DNA from: Candidatus Aegiribacteria sp. MLS_C
GTDB taxonomy: Bacteria > Fermentibacterota > Fermentibacteria > Fermentibacterales > JCC-6
NCBI GenBank assembly: GCA_002030045.1
Contig: LQBI01000035.1
Coordinates: forward strand, 1 to 64,000
DNA: 64,000 nucleotides
Reading direction: 5' to 3'
Every line of letters starts with the position of its first letter. Within the stretch, counting starts at the first letter, position 1. Made by a program: the position numbers and the translations under genes. Below, piece by piece: positions 37,292 to 46,960 of the stretch. The notes beneath the pieces were generated by a model. It saw nothing but the letters and a program-made list of their open reading frames with translations. It was not told where the DNA came from and did no database searches.

Positions 37292-38586
37292 CTTGAAACC
37301 GGGTTCCCCGGCAGGTTCCCGGCCCTCTCGAGGACTTCCCGCCTGGCGGCCGAGACAGGCATGGGCAGAGGCGGGAGGGTGGGGAACTTCCCCTCGTCGT
37401 AGACCGTCCTGCCTCCTATTAGCGTAAGGACCACCCTCTCCCTCCAGGGCATCTCCATGATGTACCTGCAGGGATCCTCCGCCAGTTCAAGCTCCTCCCG
37501 CTCCTGCTCCGTGGGCCTCAGAAGGACGATATCGGCCGAAAAACCCTCCGTCAGCCTTCCCGTATCGCTCCATCCCATAGACCTGGCAGCGGTGGTGGTG
37601 ACGCTTCGGAACATGATACCGGATGGGACCGAGGAGGGCGTCCCCTTAACCGAAGCGAGACCCATGGCGAGACGAAGGTCGCCGGCAAGGTCAAGCCTGT
37701 TGTTGCATGGAGCACCATCGCTGGCCACGGTGACGGTGACACCGGAGGAAACGAGCATGGGAAGGTCGGCGATGCCGCTGCCGAGACGGAGATTGGTCCA
37801 GGGACAGTGTACTGCGGTTGTCCTGGTACGTCTGAGTATATCGACCTCACCCTCCTGCAGGTGAATGCAGTGGGCCAGCAGAGTGGAGGGCCCGGTAAAA
37901 CCCCTCCTGTGGAGGAACTTCACGTTTCCTCCTGCCGAGGAGATTGCCGGGTGGGCGATCTCGTCGGGAGATTCGGAGGCGTGAGTGGTCCTCCTTGCCG
38001 CCTGTGGTATTCCGGACATCCACTTCCATACGGCATCCGAGCAGGACAGGGCGAACCTGGGCGTGTAGACGTAACCCACTGAACCTCCGCAGAGGTGCCT
38101 TATCCTGGAGGATTCCTCCTTCAGCCATGCAGGCTCTGCGGTAAGCCACTCCGGGCCGACGTCCATCAGCGAGTTGCCCACCAGGGCCCTGGCCCCGGAC
38201 CTCTGCAGCAGGTCCACGCTTACCTCGGTGTCCCTCAGCACGCCCATGTCGAGAAGGCCTGTGCATCCGGACGAGAAGAGCTCCCTCAGGGAAAGGATGA
38301 CAGATACGGCAAGGGTATCGGGGCTGTGGGAAGCCTCGAAGGGCCATATCCGCTGCTCCAGCCAGGGAAGCAGTTTCCTTCCCTCCGCCATCCCCCTGAA
38401 AAGCGTCTGCCCAAGATGGACATGGGTCTGTATCAGGCCGGGAACTGCTATGCAGTCGCTCCACCTTCCCGAAGGCGAGACGGCAGAGACCTCAGCTATG
38501 GAGCCCTCGTCCAGGCGTATCCTAAAGCCTTCTCCGAAGTAGTTTCCCCTGTCGAGAATGCCCGACACTTCAAGATTCTTCTCCAT
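37288..38586 (-). CDS. Amidohydrolase-family nucleoside/base deaminase
   Basis: The 432-residue TIM-barrel metal enzyme has IQTHVHLGQTLFRG near 50, TPRFALSCSDAVW near 187, THASES, LAHCIHL and SDGAPCNNRLDLAGDLRLA near 310. The motifs match the deaminase branch (5'-deoxyadenosine, S-adenosylhomocysteine or guanine deaminases). The TPRFALSC segment is shared with 5'-deoxyadenosine and guanine deaminase-like members. Salvage of 5'-deoxyadenosine would fit a host with radical SAM enzymes. ATG 38586 is chosen; the frame extends upstream without support. It is coupled to priA. Confidence 0.85.
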   Translation of the reverse strand: MEKNLEVSGILDRGNYFGEGFRIRLDEGSIAEVSAVSPSGRWSDCIAVPGLIQTHVHLGQTLFRGMAEGRKLLPWLEQRIWPFEASHSPDTLAVSVILSLRELFSSGCTGLLDMGVLRDTEVSVDLLQRSGARALVGNSLMDVGPEWLTAEPAWLKEESSRIRHLCGGSVGYVYTPRFALSCSDAVWKWMSGIPQAARRTTHASESPDEIAHPAISSAGGNVKFLHRRGFTGPSTLLAHCIHLQEGEVDILRRTRTTAVHCPWTNLRLGSGIADLPMLVSSGVTVTVASDGAPCNNRLDLAGDLRLAMGLASVKGTPSSVPSGIMFRSVTTTAARSMGWSDTGRLTEGFSADIVLLRPTEQEREELELAEDPCRYIMEMPWRERVVLTLIGGRTVYDEGKFPTLPPLPMPVSAARREVLERAGNLPGNPVSS

Positions 38587-38723
38587 GCGGCTATTATGCA
38601 AGGCGCACCTCAATGATGAAAAGCTCCGGGACCCGTCCGGGACACCTTCCCTGGAAACTATTAGATTAACTGGTCCGTACCCGGTATCAGGGATCATTCC
38701 AGAACCTTCGAAGGGAGCACCAC

Positions 38724-40034
38724 ATGGTAACCGCGGCTCTCGTGATCTCAATAGCCTGCTCGGTACTGTCCACCGAATTCCGAGTGAGTCGAATGGAGAA
38801 CGGATTGACGGTCATAGTCAGCCCGGACCATGTATCTCCCATCGTGACCATCTGTATCGCAGTGAAGACCGGCGCCACCTGCGAGACTCCCGGGACCGAC
38901 GGCCTGGCACATTTCTACGAGCACATGTTCTTCAAGGGCAACGGGGCTCTCCCCGACCAGACGGCGTACAACCGGAGACTGGGAGAACTGGGTATCCTTC
39001 AGAACGGCACTACCTCCCCCGAGAAGGTCCAGTATTTCATAACCCTTGGCAGCGGCAGCTTCGAGGAAGGACTCCGTTTCATGTACGACGCCATAACTTC
39101 CCCGCTTTTCGACGAGACCGAGATGGAGAGGGAGAGGCAGGTCATACTGAACGAGTACCAGAGGGGTCTCAGCAGCCCCTTCCATCCCTACTTCATCGCA
39201 CGGCAGGAGGTGCTCTGCCCGGAAGCTCCGTGGAGGTACAGCGCCATCGGGGAGCCCGAGGTCATCCTATCGGCATCCCCGGAAGCAATGCGCCAGTTCC
39301 AGTATAAGTACTACACGCCGGACAACTCCGCCCTGATAATAGCAGGCGACATTGAATACGATGAGGCCTTCCGGCTGGCCGAGGAGGTGTTCTCGCCATG
39401 GGAGTACGGCGGAAGGAGCGACTATGACAGCCTTCCCAGGCTTATCGAGATACAGCGCGACACAGTAGTGTACGTGGACAGTCCCTCGGGCACGGGTTAC
39501 GTTTCGGTGATATTTGAAGGTCCCTCCATATCCACCGATCCGTCCGAGAGCTATCCAGCGGACGTATGGGGCGCTTACCTCTCCCTGATGAGCAGGGAGT
39601 TCTACACCGATCTCGTAACGAACGGTCCATTCATTGACGTGACCGGGTCCTACTACACCCAGAGGTTCACACCCATGATCACCTTCGGAGGTCCGGTGCC
39701 GGCCCACAGGGCCGAGGAGGCACTGGAAGCTCTAGCTCTGGAGATAGGGCAGCTGCAGGAACCTGAGTACTACGATCCCCAAGGAATGGTCCTTGCCAGG
39801 GAACAGCTCTGCAGGCACAGGATACTCTCCGAGGAGACATCCTACGACGTGGCCGTCGAATCGATCCCCTTCTGGTGGGTGGTGGCCGGAGATCTGAACT
39901 ACTACGCGACGTACATCGACAGCCTTCGCGCGGTGGATATGGAGGACGTCATCTCCTTCACGGACAGGTGGATCAGAGGCAAGCCCTCCGCGGCCTTCGT
40001 GATGATGCCGTTCCGGCAGGGAGGCGGCCGGTGA
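38724..40034 (+). CDS. Secreted M16 zinc peptidase (active subunit)
   Basis: The 436-residue protein has a short N-terminal signal and the inverted zinc motif HFYEH near 62, with the downstream Glu in RERQVILNEYQR near 142. It is thus a catalytically competent M16 peptidase. The single-length chain needs a partner to close the chamber; the next gene, overlapping by 4 nt, provides an M16 homologue lacking the site. This resembles bacterial and mitochondrial processing peptidase pairs. Action in the periplasm is inferred from the signal. Substrates are unknown. Confidence 0.9.
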   Translation: MVTAALVISIACSVLSTEFRVSRMENGLTVIVSPDHVSPIVTICIAVKTGATCETPGTDGLAHFYEHMFFKGNGALPDQTAYNRRLGELGILQNGTTSPEKVQYFITLGSGSFEEGLRFMYDAITSPLFDETEMERERQVILNEYQRGLSSPFHPYFIARQEVLCPEAPWRYSAIGEPEVILSASPEAMRQFQYKYYTPDNSALIIAGDIEYDEAFRLAEEVFSPWEYGGRSDYDSLPRLIEIQRDTVVYVDSPSGTGYVSVIFEGPSISTDPSESYPADVWGAYLSLMSREFYTDLVTNGPFIDVTGSYYTQRFTPMITFGGPVPAHRAEEALEALALEIGQLQEPEYYDPQGMVLAREQLCRHRILSEETSYDVAVESIPFWWVVAGDLNYYATYIDSLRAVDMEDVISFTDRWIRGKPSAAFVMMPFRQGGGR

Positions 40035-41335
40035 CGGGAGCAGCCGCCTCCAGCCTCGTGATGGTCCTTGCGATCCTGGCCCGGGTGCCGGACGAAGTCA
40101 GCGAGTTCACCCTGTCCAACGGCATACCGGTGATAACCAGGACCCTCTTCAACAAAGATATAGAAGGGCTTTCACTTTTCATCATAGGGGGCTCCGGCGT
40201 TCTCGACGAAGATACCCAGGGCCTGGAGAAGTTCGCACTGGAATGCGCCATGATGGGTTCGGACAACTACTCCGGTCCCGTGTGGCGTGAACTGATGGAC
40301 CGGACACAGTCAGAGTGGACCGGCAGTTTCAACTACGATTTCAGCAGATACCACGTGAGATGCATCAGCGATGACCTTCCCGACCTTCTCAACGCATTCG
40401 GTGACTGTCTTCTCGATCCCGAGCTGGACCCCGACGCCCTGGAGCAGGTCAGGGTCAGAACCCTGGAGGAGCTTCAGGAGAAGTACAACGATCCCGACAG
40501 CTGGATCTGGTTCGTGGCCAACGATGCGTTCATGCCGGGGCACACCTACAGGAACCTCCCCGACGGCACGGCGGAAAGCGTGAGCGGCTTCACCGCGGAT
40601 GATGTCCGGCGAATTCTGGACCGCAGGATAAGGGCCGGCAACCTGCTGATAGTCCACGCGGGACCGACCGATCCGGCTTTACTTGCCCGGTACCTCGAGG
40701 AGGCTTTCGGCGGGATTCCGGAGGGGGGTGAACCCCTTGAGCCGGTGGAGCCATTCAGTCTTTCATCCGACACACTCGTCCTGCAGCCGAGGGAAGTCGA
40801 GACGGCCTACGCCGTGGTCAAGTTCAACGCTCCACCGCAGGGACATCCGGACCTGCTTCCCTTCCGCATCGCCCTGGCCGTGGCGGACGACCTCCTGTGG
40901 CAGGTCCTCAGGACGGAGAACGCCCTGACCTACGCCACCTACGCCGGAGCCACCTCCTACAGGGAGAACTGGGGGTACATGTACGTGAGTTCGCCATATC
41001 CGGCCCGCGCCTGTTCCCTCATGGCCGGGGTTCTAAGAGGGATGATCCGGGAGCCGGTGGAGGGTGACCTGGTAAGGGGAACCGTTGAAAAGCAGATAAC
41101 GATGATGAACCTTGGCGCCGCCAGCAGGGAGGAGCAGTGCCGGCTCATTGGCAGCAGTCAGATATGCACCGGCGACTGGCGGAACGCATTCACGGATATC
41201 GAGGACGCTTCCGGACTCGACAGCTGCGACCTCAGCCAAGTACTGGAAGAATGGATCGGACCAGGAGGCTGGGGCGTCATAGCCGATACTATCCTTGTCC
41301 CGGCGGAGACTATCGGCCCCTGGCCACTGAGATGA
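40031..41335 (+). CDS. M16 peptidase-like partner without zinc site
   Basis: The 434-residue homologue of the preceding peptidase has GLEKFALECAM where HxxEH would be, so it cannot bind catalytic zinc. A signal-like N-terminus (SLVMVLAILARV) follows GTG 40031. The C-terminal domain keeps LRTENALTYATYAGATSYR, the substrate-clamp region of M16 proteins. I infer that it forms a heterodimer with the active subunit. Confidence 0.88.
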   Translation: MTGAAASSLVMVLAILARVPDEVSEFTLSNGIPVITRTLFNKDIEGLSLFIIGGSGVLDEDTQGLEKFALECAMMGSDNYSGPVWRELMDRTQSEWTGSFNYDFSRYHVRCISDDLPDLLNAFGDCLLDPELDPDALEQVRVRTLEELQEKYNDPDSWIWFVANDAFMPGHTYRNLPDGTAESVSGFTADDVRRILDRRIRAGNLLIVHAGPTDPALLARYLEEAFGGIPEGGEPLEPVEPFSLSSDTLVLQPREVETAYAVVKFNAPPQGHPDLLPFRIALAVADDLLWQVLRTENALTYATYAGATSYRENWGYMYVSSPYPARACSLMAGVLRGMIREPVEGDLVRGTVEKQITMMNLGAASREEQCRLIGSSQICTGDWRNAFTDIEDASGLDSCDLSQVLEEWIGPGGWGVIADTILVPAETIGPWPLR

Positions 41336-41345
41336 GGGGATCACC

Positions 41346-41678
41346 ATGAGATTTGCGACTTTGGCAATGGTACTGGTAACACTGGCCTGCGGCCGGCAGC
41401 ACACGGCCGACCAGACAGGGTACGTAAGGATGACGGGTACGACACAGGTACTCGCAGCCGGCACCAGGTCGGAGACTGTGGTCTTCGAGGACATCGATAC
41501 GGGGGAAAGGTTCGCGCTGGTCGGGGAGCTGGCCCGGGAGCTGGTGCCCCGGTACGGCGTCCCGGTCTCGGTAACCGTCGTTCCTACCGAGGAAGGCTGG
41601 TCGGTGGACCCGGAGCTTCAGAAGATGAAGCTCATAGAGTACGCGATACTCACCACGGATGAGGACTACTACGAGTAG
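41346..41678 (+). CDS. Small lipoprotein
   Basis: A 110-residue protein with a lipobox (VLVTLAC, Cys15). The mature part contains a beta-rich stretch and an acidic end (TTDEDYYE). It follows the M16 pair by 10 nt and may be in the same transcript. No family is recognised. Confidence 0.7.
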   Translation: MRFATLAMVLVTLACGRQHTADQTGYVRMTGTTQVLAAGTRSETVVFEDIDTGERFALVGELARELVPRYGVPVSVTVVPTEEGWSVDPELQKMKLIEYAILTTDEDYYE

Positions 41679-41716
41679 GCGGTCATCAAACGTCCGCAAT
41701 GCTCCTGCAGTAACCC

Positions 41717-43543
41717 ATGCGAGGGGATGAAGGGACCGAAGTGAGAGGAAACCGGGGCAGGCAGAAACTGGACAGGTCCAGCCTGGCGCTTCTCCTGAGG
41801 CGGCTGCTGAAGCACAAGAAGGCGGTGTCCCTCGGGCTTGTGGCCCTTGTGATAGTCGATGTAATGCAGCTAATAGTGCCCCAGGTATTCCAGAGGGCCA
41901 TAGACAGCCTTGCCAGCGGAATGGCCACAAGGTCCCTGCTGCTCGAGATGGGTATAGCCGTTCTCGCCCTTTACCTCATCATGGGGATATTCAGATTCTT
42001 CTGGCGCTACATGGTCATCGGCTCCAGCCACAGGATAGACCGTGACCTCAGGCAGGAACTCTACGACCACCTTCAGACCCTCTCACCCCAGTACTACGAC
42101 CAGACCAAGGTCGGGGACATCATGGCACATGCCACCAACGACATAAACGCGGTCAGAATGGCGGTTGGAATGGCCACCATAGCCGCCTTCGACGCCATAT
42201 TCCTGTCCCTTTCAACCGTGATAATAATGATCGCCATGAACTGGAAACTGACGCTTCTATCCATGCTTCCCCTGCCCGTCATCGCCTTCATGATGCTGAA
42301 GTTCGGCAAACTCATCCACAGGAGGTTCGAGTCGGTCCAGAAGGCGTTTTCGACCCTCACCGAGAAGGCGCAGGAGTCGCTGTCGGGGGTCAGGGTCATA
42401 AAGGCCTACGGCGACGAGGAGTCCGAGGACACCTACTTCTCCGAGAAGGCCGAGGACTGCGCTAGACAGAACATAAGGCTCGCCAGGATATGGGGTTTCT
42501 TCCAGCCCCTCATAGGCGCACTGGCGATGACCAGCATGGCCATACTACTGGGTGCAGGCGGCGCCATGGTGGTGAAGGGTACGATCACCCTGGGTGAGTT
42601 CGTTGCATTCTCCAGCTACCTGGGCATGCTCACCTGGCCGATGATGGCGATAGGATGGGTGGTCAACCTCTGGCAGAGGGGTGCCGCAAGCATGGACAGG
42701 CTTCAGAGGATCCTCACCACTGCTCCGGACATATCAGACGGACCGGAGGACGGGGAACCGGTACCGGCCGTCGAGGTCAGGGGACTCGATTTCACCTATC
42801 CCGGAACCGAGGTGCAGGTCCTCAGGGACGTCTCCTTCAGCCTGCGCCAGGGTGGGACCCTGGGCATAGTGGGCCGGACCGGCTCGGGGAAGACCACTCT
42901 TGTCGAGCTGCTGATGAGGCTCTACGACCCGCCCGAGGGAACGGTCTTCCTGGGCGGGAAGGACATCCGGAGGATGAAGCTCGCCAGGATAAGGAGCATG
43001 TTCGGTTACGTTCCACAGGAGACCTTCCTGTTCGCAATGTCCATCGCCGACAACATCGCCTTCGCCGACAGGGACATACCGAGGGAGGAGCTGGAGAGAC
43101 TGGCCTCCATAGTTGACATAGACAGAGAGATAAGGAACTTCCCCGACGGCTACGACACCATGGTGGGCGAAAGGGGCGTCACTCTCTCCGGAGGGCAGAA
43201 GCAGAGGGTTGCCATAGCCAGGGCCCTTGCGGTCCGCCCGGACATACTTGTACTGGACGACGCACTCTCCAGCGTGGACACGGAGACGGAGGCCGCAATA
43301 CTGGACAGGCTAAGGCAGGACATAAGCAAACTCACCAGCATCATCATAGCCCACCGAATAAGCACCATCCAGGGTGCCGATCACATCGCAGTAATGGACG
43401 ACGGCAGAATAGTGGAGTCCGGGACCCACGACCAGCTCCTGAAGAACAACGGTTTCTACGCGGATCTGTACAGGATGCAGCAGCTCGAGGAGGAAGCCAT
43501 GAAGGATGATGCCTCCGGGGAGAAGGAGGGGGGGCAGGAATGA
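41717..43543 (+). CDS. ABC exporter half-transporter with degenerate Walker B
   Basis: The 608-residue protein has six transmembrane helices and a nucleotide-binding domain. Walker A is VGRTGSGKTTLVE near 385, the signature LSGGQKQRVAIARA is canonical near 489, and the H-loop is AHRIST. Walker B reads ILVLDDALSS, with Asp replacing the catalytic Glu. It pairs with the next gene, which overlaps by 4 nt and has the complementary defect in its signature. GTG 41741, with AGGGA upstream, is an alternative start. The family exports lipids, peptides or drugs. Confidence 0.93.
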   Translation: MRGDEGTEVRGNRGRQKLDRSSLALLLRRLLKHKKAVSLGLVALVIVDVMQLIVPQVFQRAIDSLASGMATRSLLLEMGIAVLALYLIMGIFRFFWRYMVIGSSHRIDRDLRQELYDHLQTLSPQYYDQTKVGDIMAHATNDINAVRMAVGMATIAAFDAIFLSLSTVIIMIAMNWKLTLLSMLPLPVIAFMMLKFGKLIHRRFESVQKAFSTLTEKAQESLSGVRVIKAYGDEESEDTYFSEKAEDCARQNIRLARIWGFFQPLIGALAMTSMAILLGAGGAMVVKGTITLGEFVAFSSYLGMLTWPMMAIGWVVNLWQRGAASMDRLQRILTTAPDISDGPEDGEPVPAVEVRGLDFTYPGTEVQVLRDVSFSLRQGGTLGIVGRTGSGKTTLVELLMRLYDPPEGTVFLGGKDIRRMKLARIRSMFGYVPQETFLFAMSIADNIAFADRDIPREELERLASIVDIDREIRNFPDGYDTMVGERGVTLSGGQKQRVAIARALAVRPDILVLDDALSSVDTETEAAILDRLRQDISKLTSIIIAHRISTIQGADHIAVMDDGRIVESGTHDQLLKNNGFYADLYRMQQLEEEAMKDDASGEKEGGQE

Positions 43544-45627
43544 GGGGCAATCCCTTCGTTGAGGACGCCGTAGGAGGAAAACTCTACGACAGGACCCTGG
43601 TCCGCAGGCTTCTGCATTACGTGAAACCGCACCGGAAGCTGATCTTCCTGGCCATGTTCTTCATGATCGTTACGGCGGGCGTGGAACTCCTCATCCCCTA
43701 CATCACCAAACAGGGCATTGACAACTATCTGGCCAAACTCTACCAGGTCTACACAGCTCCCGCGGAAGTGAACCTCGGGCTGAGGGAAACCTGCGGGGAC
43801 AGCGCTGACTTCATTCCGCTGGACAGCGATACGACGCTCCTCGTGAGGAAGGCGGCCCTGGACAGGATGGACAGGGCCGGCAGGAACCGCATGGAGGAGG
43901 AGGGGGAACTCTCAAGACAGACCTACTACCTCTTCCCGGCCGACAGGTATGACGGAGAGACCGGCATGGTCATGAACGGTCACTGGCTCGTGCCGGAGAA
44001 CGAACTCTCCAGAGTTCCCCTGTCGGTCATCCTTGACGTAAGGGGAGGCGACATCGCCGGTATCAGGAACCTCGCGCTGCTTCTGGGCGTGCTGATAGTC
44101 ATCAGCCTTGCAGCCGGCTACGGGCACGTGATGGCCCTGGTGATAGCGGGGCAGAGATCGATGTACGACGTCAGGGTGGAACTCTTCAGGCACATTCAGG
44201 AACTCTCCCTCCGGTTCTACTCGAAGAACCCCATCGGAAGGCTCGTGACCAGGGTCACCAATGACATAGAGGCTCTGAACGAGATGTTCTCGGCCGTCCT
44301 GGTCAACCTGGTCAAGGACGTGCTGCTGATCTTCGGGACCGCGGTCATCCTCTTCATACTGAACGTCAGGCTTGCCCTGGTATCCCTGGCGGTCACCCCC
44401 ATCTTCGTAGTGGTCACGATCTTCTTCAGGGTAAAGGCCAGGGGGGCTTACCGGGAGGTGAGGAGATTCCTGGCGAAGCTCAACGCAAGGCTCGCCGAGG
44501 ACCTCAGCGGCATCAAGATCGTACAGGCCTTCAGGCAGGAGAAGAGGCGGAGGGAGGAGTACAGGGGGACCAACATCAGCTACTTCGGGGCCAACATGAA
44601 ACAGCTGGTGGTCTTCGGCATATTCCGGCCGCTGATCGAGGTAACCGCCTCTCTGGGGATCGCCCTTGTGCTTGTATACGGCGGCGGGAACGTGCTGACC
44701 GGCGCCCTCACCATAGGCTCGCTGGTTGCGTTCATCAGCTACGTGCGGCAGATGTTCAGGCCCCTCTCCGACATAAGCGAGAAGTACAACATCATGCAGA
44801 GCGCCATGGCGGCCTCGGAGCGGATCTTCGCGATAATGGACACCGAGCCCGACATAGTCGACCCTTCAGCCGCAGTCAGGACGGAGATAGCCGGAGGGAT
44901 CGAGTTCGATGACGTCAACTTTTCCTACGAGGAGGGTAACAGGGTACTGCGAGACGTGAGCTTCTCCGTCGATCCTGGGAAGAGCGTGGCGCTGGTGGGT
45001 CCCACCGGTGCCGGCAAGACTTCCATCATCAGCCTTCTCTGCAGGTTCTACGACGTGGACAGCGGAAGCATCAGGCTGGACGGCACCGACATCCGGCAGC
45101 TGCCGGTAAGGTCCCTCAGGGAGAGCATTTCCATAGTCCTTCAGGACGCCTTCATATTCAGCAGGAGCATCGAGGACAACATCAGGCTTGGTCTGGACCT
45201 GACCAGGGAACAGGTGCGGAAGGCCGCAGACATGGTTCAGGCCACGCCCTTCATAGAGCGGCTGCCCCAGGGCTTCGACACGGTGATGGCCGAGAGGGGG
45301 GCTACCCTCTCCACCGGACAGAAGCAGCTGATATGCTTCGCCCGGGCACTTGCCCACGATCCCAGGATACTGATCCTGGACGAGGCCACCAGCAACGTGG
45401 ACCCGGCCACCGAGCAGCTCATTCAGAGGGCCATCGAGGTTCTGATGAGGAACAGGACCAGCATCTTGGTGGCGCACAGGCTGAGCACCATTCAGAATGC
45501 CGACCAGATACTGGTCATCGACGAAGGCAGGATACTCGAGAGGGGCAGCCACCAGGATCTGCTGGCGAAGAGGGGCATCTACTACAACCTGTACCTTCTC
45601 CAGTATGCAAGGAACAATCACGCCTGA
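43540..45627 (+). CDS. ABC exporter half-transporter with periplasmic insertion
   Basis: The 695-residue protein has Walker A GPTGAGKTSII near 486, a proper Walker B Glu (ILILDEATSN near 608) and AHRLST, but an altered signature, LSTGQKQ near 590. With its partner it would give one active and one degenerate ATP site, as in TM287/288. About 130 residues (near 55-180) are inserted between helices 1 and 2, including DSADFIPLDSDTTLLV and YLFPADRYDGETG. They would form an extracytoplasmic domain not present in the partner. Confidence 0.93.
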   Translation: MRGNPFVEDAVGGKLYDRTLVRRLLHYVKPHRKLIFLAMFFMIVTAGVELLIPYITKQGIDNYLAKLYQVYTAPAEVNLGLRETCGDSADFIPLDSDTTLLVRKAALDRMDRAGRNRMEEEGELSRQTYYLFPADRYDGETGMVMNGHWLVPENELSRVPLSVILDVRGGDIAGIRNLALLLGVLIVISLAAGYGHVMALVIAGQRSMYDVRVELFRHIQELSLRFYSKNPIGRLVTRVTNDIEALNEMFSAVLVNLVKDVLLIFGTAVILFILNVRLALVSLAVTPIFVVVTIFFRVKARGAYREVRRFLAKLNARLAEDLSGIKIVQAFRQEKRRREEYRGTNISYFGANMKQLVVFGIFRPLIEVTASLGIALVLVYGGGNVLTGALTIGSLVAFISYVRQMFRPLSDISEKYNIMQSAMAASERIFAIMDTEPDIVDPSAAVRTEIAGGIEFDDVNFSYEEGNRVLRDVSFSVDPGKSVALVGPTGAGKTSIISLLCRFYDVDSGSIRLDGTDIRQLPVRSLRESISIVLQDAFIFSRSIEDNIRLGLDLTREQVRKAADMVQATPFIERLPQGFDTVMAERGATLSTGQKQLICFARALAHDPRILILDEATSNVDPATEQLIQRAIEVLMRNRTSILVAHRLSTIQNADQILVIDEGRILERGSHQDLLAKRGIYYNLYLLQYARNNHA

Positions 45628-46030
45628 TCATCCCGGTCCCGTAACCGGGAGACTGCGATGCGCCGGTGGTTGCTTGTATTGCTTCGGGAGCCGGTCATGG
45701 CGAACAGAGTACCGGACCGGGCTGGAGGGCAACTGGAGGATGCCTGTCCGTTAGGAACTCGATCGGCTCTTCGAGGCCGGGATAATCACCGAGACCTGGG
45801 TTCCCTTCGACAATTCAGGATGGCTGGTATGGTGCGTCTACTACACCTGTTCGAACATGTCCGGGCTCTTCTGCTTCATTCCGGACGATGTCTTCCTGGG
45901 CGCCCACATGCCGCCTCCAGCGGGACAGAGGGTATGGGCGGTGCTCTCGCCGGTGGGTTACGGCACGGTAGCCGTTCCGGGGACCACGTGATCCATGGGC
46001 TCAGTCATCTTGCAGTGTCTGCCACGGAGG
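45628..46030. other. Gene-poor stretch with a hairpin and a gene fragment
   Basis: A perfect 7-bp stem TCCCGGT/ACCGGGA at 45631-45650 lies just after the ABC exporter and may end its mRNA, although no T-tract follows. Around 45711-45800 there is similarity to 50713-50798, including the words GGCTG-AG and TGGAGGATGCC. A decayed coding fragment fills 45755-45991. The ATG-initiated frame at 45658 runs in a different frame and looks like a shadow. Confidence 0.6.
45755..45991 (+). pseudogene. Fragment of an unidentified gene
   Basis: Seventy-eight codons without an acceptable start read ELDRLFEAGIITETWVPFDN, then WCVYYTCSNMSGLFCFIPDD, and end at TGA 45991. The composition looks like real protein. 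The codon just before is TAG, preceded in frame by GLEGNWRMPVR. The same peptide-stop-peptide arrangement (GLQGDWRMPL.D, stop, LEQLFEPGI) occurs at about 50733-50790. I infer decayed copies of a shared ancestral locus. Confidence 0.5.
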
Positions 46031-46960
46031 TCAGTCCGTCTCCGCAGCCACACCTCCTGAGGCTGACACCCCGTCCGCGGTGTAAAGCCCGCAGTTCGAT
46101 CCTATGTGATTCTCCCTGGTATCCCCGATACTCAGGACCACGTCGAAACCGCTCTTCTTGAAATCCTTTACCAGTTCTGCGGCGGATTCGGGAATGTCCG
46201 GGTCTATGACTCCGTGCAGACCGTTAGAAACTGATGAACGGGTAGGGTTCACAGGGGTCAGCTTGATCATGAAGTGCTCCGCCGGGAACAACTCCGCCAC
46301 CCTGGACGGTTCCAGCGGGAACCCACGGACCGCGGCGAAGTTGAGAGACACCTTCCTGTCCCCCTCCCCGTGGAACCTGCTCCCCCAGTCGGACATCTCC
46401 CGGAAACCCAGGGTGGAGCAGGGCACAAGTTCCCTCCTGGCCTCCTCCGAGCTGGTATGTATCGAGAACTGCATCTGGAACCTGCCGTCTGGATACAGCT
46501 CGTCCTTTACCCTGATAAGCTCCTCCAGGAAACCCCTGCAACCCGCCGGGGCCACCGTCGATATGCTGGGCATGAGGCCCGGTGCGTCGTAGACGGAGGG
46601 GAGCAGGCGCAGCACTTCGAGAACGGCTGGATTGAAGGCCGGGTCACCCATTCGGGCGAACTGGATCTTGAACTTCGGCACCGGCACCTTCCGGTCGGGG
46701 TACCTTGCCTTTACCAGGTGGTCTACCTGCGCCAGCATCTCCCCCGCACTGAGCCTTCCCCCGTAGGACCCTCCGGCATCGCAGATGGGACAACCCACCG
46801 GGCATCCCCTGAGGGTGGAAATGATAAGGACCCATTTCTCCTCCCGGGGTACCGGCGGCTGGACCGATTCCACGAACTCCACCAATTCCCCGTCCGATAG
46901 TCGCCCGACGGTCACGGTTGCCAGATCGGGATCGCCATGGGTGGATACTACATCGAGCAC
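46031..46960 (-). CDS. RlmN-like radical SAM protein
   Basis: The 309-residue protein has a radical SAM cluster motif CPVGCPIC (CxxxCxxC) near 54, MGDPAFNP near 106, a FSIHTSSEEARRELVP stretch and KLTPVNPT. The C-terminal TRENHIGSNCGLYT matches the RlmN/Cfr region that carries the methyl-accepting Cys. It is shorter than RlmN and lacks its N-terminal RNA-binding domain. I infer a C- or S-methylating or related radical enzyme, with substrate unknown. GTG 46960 overlaps the flavoprotein gene by 13 nt. Confidence 0.8.
   Translation of the reverse strand: MLDVVSTHGDPDLATVTVGRLSDGELVEFVESVQPPVPREEKWVLIISTLRGCPVGCPICDAGGSYGGRLSAGEMLAQVDHLVKARYPDRKVPVPKFKIQFARMGDPAFNPAVLEVLRLLPSVYDAPGLMPSISTVAPAGCRGFLEELIRVKDELYPDGRFQMQFSIHTSSEEARRELVPCSTLGFREMSDWGSRFHGEGDRKVSLNFAAVRGFPLEPSRVAELFPAEHFMIKLTPVNPTRSSVSNGLHGVIDPDIPESAAELVKDFKKSGFDVVLSIGDTRENHIGSNCGLYTADGVSASGGVAAETD

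Noticed and set aside
45658-46161. 167-codon forward gene after the ABC exporter
   Set aside because: Its composition is Arg/Gly/His-rich and shadow-like; a different frame in the same DNA gives the protein-like fragment at 45755-45991.
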